From Siphonodentalium dalli (taxonomy: Eukaryota > Mollusca > Scaphopoda > Gadilida > Siphonodentaliidae): a DNA stretch of 64,000 bases. The position numbers and the translations under genes were made by a program. The DNA lies in assembly GCA_032622095.1 (NCBI GenBank), contig CP136069.1:33642194-33706193 (forward strand). The letters run 5' to 3'. Within the stretch, counting starts at the first letter, position 1; the number at the start of each line of letters is the position of its first letter. Of this stretch, positions 56,886 to 64,000 are shown piece after piece. The notes under the pieces were generated by a model, which had not been told where the DNA came from, made no database searches, and worked only from the letters and a program-made list of their open reading frames with translations.

Positions 56886-59640
56886 TGTAATTAATCCAAA
56901 TTTATATTTTGCGTGGCGTGTGCGACGAAAGAATTCACGTAGGGTCAGTGTCTGATCAAAGCTATTGCTAATTGCACGAATTGTCTCGGCTATTGTAAAA
57001 TTAAATTACCTCCGAGTTTACCGTTTTAATTATTTATGCATGCTAAGTAAATTTTGTCACCCTCTGCAAGGCAAAATTTAATGAATGAAAGAAAATAATG
57101 GAATAAGTGGAGTCAGATGAAAGGAATAAATCATGACTTAGTTGACAAATGGTCAATGACCGACAATGAGTTTTTGTTGAATTCAGTCGAACATGGTATT
57201 CTGAGGTTCCGTTAGATAATTAGCTTGAGTTAACTTGTAAATTAATGTAAAACCCTCGTGTTCAATGGTGAAATATATTAGTTATTGGCATAACAATGGA
57301 TGGTTTTTGCTCTATATATAATGCAGTCATAACGGGGAACGAAAATGTCATAGATATTTAGTGATTCAGTAATTGACATTTTGATGTTCGGAAAGGAATC
57401 ACATATATATGCAACATTTAAATGGTTTGCATCTTGTATACATTTGAAAATTATGTTAAAATCCAAGTGTATTTGAATTCATTGTCCAACGTAAGGATTT
57501 AGTTATGATGTGTAGTGGCGCATTTATGTCCCGTTGCGAACCAGTTAATAAACAATTTGTTCCAGAAGAAGTTCCAAAGATGTGGTGGCATATACATGTA
57601 TAATACAGAAGACCGGAGCTGGTCGGAAGATAACCCTTATATTGGAGTGTTCGCCATGTGGTCATCAAATTTAGGACCTCAATTAGTGGTGGTAGACATT
57701 TATACCTGCACCGAATGGAATGGACCTCAGAACGACAGGAAGTAATCGGACATGAATAACCCAAATAATGGACTTATAATGGCAATCTCAGCGGACGAGA
57801 TTTACAGTGTTGTGTAGCGAGAACAGTTTCAAATATATATTGCCGGAGATTGCCTACTGTTTGTAGGAAAATTTCCAATCCATTAGAAAAATGGATGCCA
57901 AAATGACAATAGGATTGGGGGAAATAGGCTTTTTTACTCACGTCTCCTATATCCGTTTCTATTGTTTTGAAAATGTGACAAATTGTGCCGTGTTTTCTTA
58001 CTATTCATGTGTATGATCATTTGCTCAATAATGGGTGTCGTTACTTTGGTATCAGCCTCTTCCAATCCCTAAATATTGATCTTACAGAACGTGGTGTGAA
58101 ATTTCCCCGAAAACTAACAGATTTAGGAATTAAGCGATCAGGAGTATTGCATATAAGATACAATGTCATCAGGCCCAGAAATTGTTACTATGGTTTATGA
58201 TGGCAGTCAAAATGGTAGCATATTTATCGAAAATTAGATATTTCGTCCTTGTGATTACATGTACATGTCGTGACAGATGGATACATGGAGTTGGCTAATC
58301 TGCATTAGATACATTAGAAAGAAACATTTTACGGTTCCATTGAAGACTATATGGATATGGAAATTACAGTGTGGTATGAGATATAAATTTTAGAAGACCA
58401 GACTCCCGTGTCATATCTCATTTATTCAAGGTACAACCTTGTGTAATTTGGTGTAGTGACCTCAGCTATGTGGAGATTGCGCAATTATTGTATAAAGATA
58501 ATATGATTGGGGTATACTGATGTGTTCAAGCTTGACCATGTGTATACACGGAAGTTGTGTCATAACGGTTGTGTGGCCAATGATATGAGGAAGTATCAGA
58601 CTTATTGAAATGGGATATTTCCAGAATTCGAAACGCTGTACAACATAACATATTCTCATGCCCAAGTAGATCAGGGAAATAATTTGATGACAACATCATC
58701 AAATGAATATACATTGGGCTGCCGGTACAATGTAATGGTGCTATCACGACAATTAATTATCACTCGCATGTTCAGATGACAGCATGGAACTTTGCATACG
58801 TTTAGATAATATAATATACCGGCTATCGTTGACCATAGGACTCTGACTAATATTTATTCAACATCTTCTTCATGCAACGAGAACAATACAAGTTCCATGA
58901 GCAACATGATATCAGGGATGCCACGATTTCTAGTTTCAAATGGACAAGAAATTGGCAACTGGTTAGTTTACAACCTGCTGGTTTACAAGTTGGTTGAATA
59001 TAGACTAGTTCTCAGTCATGGCAACTTTTGGCCTATCACGTGAAATATATATGTCATTGCGGCGAGTTCTCCTGCCGATAGAGGTTGAGAAATGTCAAAA
59101 AAAAATTGTTGATTGTAAGCAATATCTTCGGAGAAACTCCGGTAACGATAGAACAAACTTGAGGGATACACAAGAATAGGCCAAGATAACATTTTCTCCG
59201 AATACGTTGCTCACCCATGGCACATCCCAAATAGGAATGAGCTCAATCGATTATATAACACATGATATAATAATTATAACGCTGGTATCAAATGACACTC
59301 ACATTGGAATATTCAACGATAAGTGGTTATGGAAACATATTATCGCAATGAGAATTTGGGTTCTGGGGCGAATGTACTTCTATGTCATAATTCGTTATTC
59401 TAAGGGCAGATGCTCATAACAGCTGTTGCTGTTTTCATATCTGGACCTCTGCCCGTGATCGTTGTGAAATATACAAGTTCCTTACTAAATGATGGTGCTT
59501 AATTTTGTTTAAGACCCAGTGCATGTCATGTTATCACAGATCGCGGTAGAGACCAAAGACACAATTACCAGGAGAAATCTGACAACTATGAAGATTCAAC
59601 ATGAGTGAACGTCTACGGATTTTGAGGGCCATTGCATATA
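56886..59640. other. Intronic DNA, no recognised exon
   Basis: Opposed frames at 57456-57764 (minus) and 57515-57745 (plus), and smaller ones elsewhere, show no domain. No element ends were seen. Confidence 0.4.
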
Positions 59641-59644
59641 TAGA

Positions 59645-59795
59645 GGATCTCACATGAGTTTCTAGTTTATACGGAATTTATCAACCGAGTTCACTAAATT
59701 CGATTTGAGCCGAGGTTTACCGAGGCTCCAATAGAATTTAGAGGACGAGGTTGATAAATAACTTATAAAATAGGACGAGTGTGAGATACCTTTTA
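59645..59795. mobile_element. Small hairpin MITE
   Basis: GGATCTCACATGAGT.TCTA and AATAGGACGAGTGTGAGATA mirror each other at the ends, and TTTATCAACC.AG with GAGGTTGATAAAT pair further in, around an AATTC/GAATT core. The arms total about 60 bp each with mismatches. Confidence 0.6.
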
Positions 59796-60479
59796 TCACA
59801 TGATCAAATAAACCCGAAGCAACGCGAAATATTCATCGAAAACAACAATCATAAACTACAGCGATCGCAAGTTATTTGAAGAACGCCGTGACGTCATCGC
59901 ACGCGCTGATATTAAACGTGTCTATTACCGATAATTATGAAACTGCTTTTATGGCCAAATTATGTGATAAAATGTTATATGATAACTCGCAACAAGCATT
60001 ACCACAGTTGGACGCAGTCTCTGCCATGAAACATGGTTATGCCAGATTATATTTTCCGATCCAGTACACCACATTTGATGTGTACACATTCGTACTGATT
60101 CGACATGTAAATAACCCTCCACTGAACTAAAAACATTTATGCAATTGGTGGGACGTGTCAGACAATAGCGCAGATGCAAGACACAAACTCAAAGTTTACA
60201 CATGATTTTGATCGGTTCTGGTTCAAGCGAGTTAAGTCTGATGGGGTGGGTATGTTGGGCGCTACCTCAATGTTCTGAAAACGATAAACTGTCAGCAATC
60301 ATCAGCCAACTAGCGTAACTCAGTACGGATTTCTCACAAATATTTACAATAAACAAGAATGTTACCAACAAATTTTAATTGACTGTTGATTAATTGACTG
60401 ATTGATAACGACCATATCACGACTAATTATCCACCGTTCCCACAGCCAACCAATTAGATTAAATGTATAGGTAGTATAC

Positions 60480-61060
60480 GCGTGTGCTTAAATCCCTCAG
60501 TTCTAGTTCATTTCACATTGCGATATGGCTAGAAACACGAAAGTTATGCAAAGCTAAAGTTTTAGATTTTAGAAATAACAATGCAGATTAGCCAAATCCA
60601 CGCATCAACCACAACATGTAAACGAATAAGGATGAAATATCGAATTTTCTGTAAATTTACCGCCATTTTGACTGCCATCATAAGCCATAGTAACCACTTC
60701 AGTCACTAATCAGATTGCAATTTGCTATTAATACTTCCTCTGGCTTTTCTATCTTCAGTTCACATTAAAATATGGCTAGATACCGAATGTGACTTTTCGG
60801 TAAAATTTCATAGTACGTTCTTTAAAACATGTTTTGGGGGGTTGGAAGTAGCTGAAAGCAAAGGACAACAAATTTCACTGCCCAAATAATCGAAGGACAA
60901 GTATAATTGGAAAACAAACACAAATTTACAACCAGTTCGAAACAGGAGAAACGGATATAGAAGATTTGAGTTAAAATAAGCCTTTTTCTAATTTATGTCA
61001 CCATTTTGGCTGACTTAGTTCATATTTTGTAACACGTCGGCCATTTTGGCCGCGATCTTA
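60480..61060. repeat. Dispersed repeat family, divergent copy 3
   Basis: Resembles 39480-39720 and 48120-48420 loosely: TTCATTTCACATTGCGATATG, ATATGGCTAGA, GGGGTTGGAAGTAGCTGAAA, CAAATTTCACTGC, and several GCCATTTTGG words. The match is weaker than between the other two copies. Confidence 0.4.
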
Positions 61061-62037
61061 GATGCAGGAAAATGCTCAAGGGTGTGAACTCCACACCCAC
61101 CCAGAAATTGAAGCACACACCATCCAGAATCACAATCTGCAGAGAAAAAACTTTAACAGAGAATGTTTACTTACCCCTAAAATTGGCCATTTGCATCTGG
61201 ACTGCAAAGGCAATTCCGAGAAAAGTGTACTCGCTAACAATATATAATTGCTTTCCAGCAAGGATGAAGTTTTGGTAAACGTTTGGTTTTCTAGTTCGAA
61301 ATATCACACATTTGGTCATATCTGGTTTGTTTTAATATAAATGTGCTAACAATGTGTAAACTAATATTTTATATTCTTCTATTTCATATTCCGAATTCAA
61401 CACTTGGGTTTGAAATGTTTTCACGTGCATATTTCCGAGATCGCAAGTGTCGTCTACATGACCGATCGCAACAGTCCATCTCATTTTGGTGGTCTGTGCC
61501 ATGCATGGGCATCGCAGATCACTATTGTTAGGATTCATAACACAAATGCATGACCAGATTTGATTTTATGGCAATTTTTTTAGATTTGTTCACATAATTG
61601 AAACCATTCTGCGAACAATGTTAACTGGGGGTCAGGTCAGTTTGAACATAGTACATGCGGTTATCGCTACTCTTTTTAAGCATATAGATGACATTAATAA
61701 ACACGGCATAATAACAGTTTAACGTGAAAGCAGACGGACAGAGAATAAACTGCGCAATGTATCAACGTTTACAACTGAATAAATTACTCAATTTATTGAC
61801 AATTGTGAAGCCAATCAGAATTCAGAAGTCGTTGATAAATTTCGAAATTTACCGTTTAAATTCCTGTAAATTTGGACATTTATTCTAGAACTACGGAATG
61901 GAGCATAAACACGCGCAGTGTCTTTATTTAACCCACCAATATCTGTCGAATGTCATCTTCAGACTGTTTACCAAAATCTGAATTGCATATGAAACACGAT
62001 CGTATTGGCTGGAATAAAATATTATTTGGAGTCTTAC

Positions 62038-62303
62038 TTTTCTGTGAAGAGTTCGGTGTACGGCGAATTATTCTGGAACCCGATTCCGAACATATCTGGG
62101 TTTAAATTGTCATCAAGTACATATATGGAGCAATCACGAGAAGCTTCAGTCTCTAGAGCAGTTTTTTCGCCCATATAAACATAGTTGTATGAATTTAGTT
62201 TTCCAATGTGCTCCCTGTGACTTAAGCTCAGGACGCTCGGGTCCGTTTGGTAGACGGTATCTATTTCCGCCCAGATCTTCTTCCCGAGGCTGGTTTTTGA
62301 GTG
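62038..62303 (-). CDS. Ionotropic glutamate receptor, penultimate exon (S2 lobe)
   Basis: The exon starts after a good acceptor (CTCTTACTTGCAG) and ends at GAAAA with a perfect donor (GTAAGA). It is 266 nt, leaving two bases to join the next exon. It encodes SKTSLGKKIWAEIDTVYQTD, NYVYMGEKTALETEASRDC and FGIGFQNNSPYTELFTEK. This matches the S2 half of the agonist-binding domain. The Glu in MGEKT aligns with the acidic residue that binds the agonist amino group, the Cys in RDC with the disulfide cysteine, and GIGF..NSPY with the GYGIA..KGSP stretch. Exons for the pore and S1 should lie beyond 64000. Confidence 0.85.
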
Positions 62304-62747
62304 CTGCAAGTAAGAGGAGACACATTGTACTTATCAACGGTTTGCTATCATTATATCTACCGAATAACGTTCGTAGCTATCAATGTGTGAGTGAATTGTA
62401 CAAACACATACATGTAGGCCGGGTGGATGGTGGGTATAGCGCTTGTTTATTGCCTCATTGAATGAGAGATATTTGTACAAGTATATACATGCAGGTAGGT
62501 ATAAATACAACAGTGAATAAATAAAAGTCTGAGTATAATTATCCACTACTGAATTGTGGCACCAGAGATACCAAGTGTGCTAAGCACTGTGGTGTGATGA
62601 GAGCTATGCCTGAGTGAGCACGAATTGATATGGAAGAGGGATACTTTTCAAAAGTTGCAAAAACACAGGTAGAGTGATCACAGTCATTCGGTTGTGCTTT
62701 GGTCCCCACTTCTCGCACGGGCTTGGAACATCTTTATATGTTGGCAC
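62304..62747. other. Intron between receptor exons
   Basis: No further receptor exon could be read on the minus strand before the hAT element. The frame at 62334-62546 is low-complexity Tyr/Leu/His and unlikely to be coding. Confidence 0.45.
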
Positions 62748-64000
62748 CAGGCGCGTAGCTACGGGGGGGCCTGGGGGGGCATGTGCCCCCCCAAAAATTT
62801 CCAGTGCCCCCCAACAAAATTCCAAAAAATAGTCTTTCATATCTAATTATCATAGCCATCGACTGACCAATATAAATGTATATTTAAACGCCATCATCTG
62901 CTATTTATACAAGCGCGAATATACAATATTAAATATAGTAAATTTGTGTTTGACGTCGGCAGGTATGTCGGAACTTGATCTACGTTCCAGTGTGCACGGC
63001 GCGGCCGGAATTTGGTTTATGACGTCGACCGGAATTTTGTTTACGTCGTATCCGTTGCCTTTTCCGTAAATTGCAAATACTGTTATTTTTAGAAGGTCAA
63101 GGGTAAACAAGTATTTAGCACGGTTTGTTTGAAATTGAATAGTAAAGTCATGAGCACAAAACCTCCTCCGAAGAAGAAGCCGCGGCCTGCTGGGCAACCA
63201 ACCATAAACAATTTTCTTTCAAAGGTCACGAACCACAATTCCGACACATCAACTGAGCGCGATGCCAATAACGTTGTAGCCAGTATCAATGGATCGATTA
63301 CCAACGATGATATTATTGATAATATTGATATTGAGAGAAGTGAGAGCCCCGAAGCCGATAGGCCTACTCCAACTACTAACATTGATATCGATATCCATGA
63401 TATTTCTACTTCGCCAACCGAACCCCCACGCCAACCAGTACTGGGTTCATTTCCAACATCGCGGTTAACAGACAAATACAGATGTTTCACAAAATCATGG
63501 TACACCAAGTATTCGTGGATTGAGTACAGCATCAGCAAAGATGCTGTCTTTTGTCAACCGTGTCGCTTCTTTGCCCCACAAGAGAAAGAGAAGGCATTTG
63601 TAGACGTTGGTTTTCGAAATTGGAAAAAGATTGGCGATAAATTAGAAAAACACAACTCTTCCAATGCACACAAGGACGCAGCTGTAGTCCTCAGAGAGAT
63701 GCGGTCCAGTATTCACTCCGGTCGCGGCACGATTGTCAATCAGATAGATCCTGTTGGTTCCCATTCGATGTTCGTCGAGAGAAACAGAGAGGTCCTAAAA
63801 TGCATACTGGACTTAGTAATATTCTGTGCCCAACAGGATATACCTTTAAGAGGCCACCGCGAGAGCGCTGATAGTGCCAATCAGGGGAATTTTCTTGAGC
63901 TACTGCAACTAATCTTCAAATTCTCACCTGAACTAAAGCAGAAATATGATAGCCTTCCAAACAATGCCAAAATGACAAGTCCTGACATTCAAAACGATCT
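62748..64000 (+). mobile_element. hAT transposon, 5' part (continues past the window)
   Basis: The element opens with CAGGCGCGTAGCTACGGGGG, then a G-run and its C-run counterpart (GGGGGGGCATGTGCCCCCCC, 62784-62803). CAG-starting ends with GCGTAGCTA and long G/C runs are known for animal hAT elements. About 400 bp of leader precedes the transposase ATG. The expected 8-bp target duplication (left candidate GTTGGCAC, 62740-62747) cannot be tested because the right end is outside. Confidence 0.75.
63150..64000 (+). CDS. hAT-family transposase, ZMYM1-like (TTF zinc finger + DUF4371), partial
   Basis: An ATG at 63150 opens a frame of at least 283 codons without a stop up to the window edge. It begins with a basic MSTKPPPKKKPRPAGQPTIN, a likely nuclear signal, then a low-complexity Ile/Asp/Thr/Pro linker (about residues 40-100). 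A TTF-type zinc finger follows: WYTKYSWIEYS at 117, C135-x2-C138, FRNWKKI, then H168-x5-H174. Next is the start of the DUF4371 region with RGHRES (234-239) and NQGNFLELLQLIFKF. These are the first two domains of ZMYM1-like hAT proteins. The RNase H-like catalytic core and C-terminal dimerisation domain would follow outside. The absence of any damage suggests a recent or active copy. Confidence 0.85.
   Translation, partial: MSTKPPPKKKPRPAGQPTINNFLSKVTNHNSDTSTERDANNVVASINGSITNDDIIDNIDIERSESPEADRPTPTTNIDIDIHDISTSPTEPPRQPVLGSFPTSRLTDKYRCFTKSWYTKYSWIEYSISKDAVFCQPCRFFAPQEKEKAFVDVGFRNWKKIGDKLEKHNSSNAHKDAAVVLREMRSSIHSGRGTIVNQIDPVGSHSMFVERNREVLKCILDLVIFCAQQDIPLRGHRESADSANQGNFLELLQLIFKFSPELKQKYDSLPNNAKMTSPDIQND

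Noticed and set aside
62604-62840. Minus-strand 78-codon frame with Pro/Gly-rich part
   Set aside because: Covers the hAT terminal G/C runs and adjoining intron.

Overview
This is nuclear DNA from an animal, most likely a marine invertebrate. The coding signal is split into exons with GT..AG splice sites. Two exons encode part of an ionotropic glutamate receptor. The mobile elements (Penelope-like with GIY-YIG, CR1-like LINEs with tetranucleotide tails, Ty3/gypsy, Helitron, hAT, piggyBac-type MITEs) are a mix typical of invertebrate metazoans. The species cannot be fixed from sequence alone. No bacterial operon, rRNA, tRNA or CRISPR array was seen.

Layout. 0-5 kb: AT-rich DNA with three tandemly duplicated, broken copies of an A32/FtsK-like viral packaging ATPase. 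4.8-6.3 kb: a 130-bp repeat array with a head-to-head inversion. 6.5-11 kb: a foldback element and an 80-bp satellite that ends in an inverted unit. 11-20 kb: LINE remnants, an inverted-repeat element carrying a PAN-like coding fragment, a MITE attached to a LINE tail, and a probable first exon of a GNAT-type acyltransferase. 21.3-27.6 kb: two long inverted arms enclosing a decayed gypsy element (itself split by a TTAA MITE) and a LINE 3' end. 29-31 kb: a TTAA MITE nested between inverted arrays of a 16-bp repeat.

31.15-35.08 kb is the most striking locus. It is an almost perfect 3.9-kb palindrome with 1.9-kb arms, a 111-bp spacer, TG..CA ends and a 6-bp target duplication GATAAC. Each arm encodes the same zinc-finger, acidic-tailed protein, and only one copy has an ATG, which lies in the unique spacer. 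Just downstream (35.9-38.8 kb) are exon-like blocks of an unrecognised, partly frame-disrupted gene.

41-47.4 kb is dominated by tandem repeats and two head-to-tail Helitron 3' ends. From 49.4 kb to the window end runs the 3' part of a glutamate receptor gene on the minus strand. Its last exon (49372-49609) and the preceding one (62038-62303) join in matching phase across a 12.4-kb intron. That intron contains a Penelope-like retrotransposon, and the next intron upstream contains a hAT transposon whose transposase is open to the window edge. The intron's 3' end has been amplified into eight 40-bp units, each carrying a copy of the splice acceptor.
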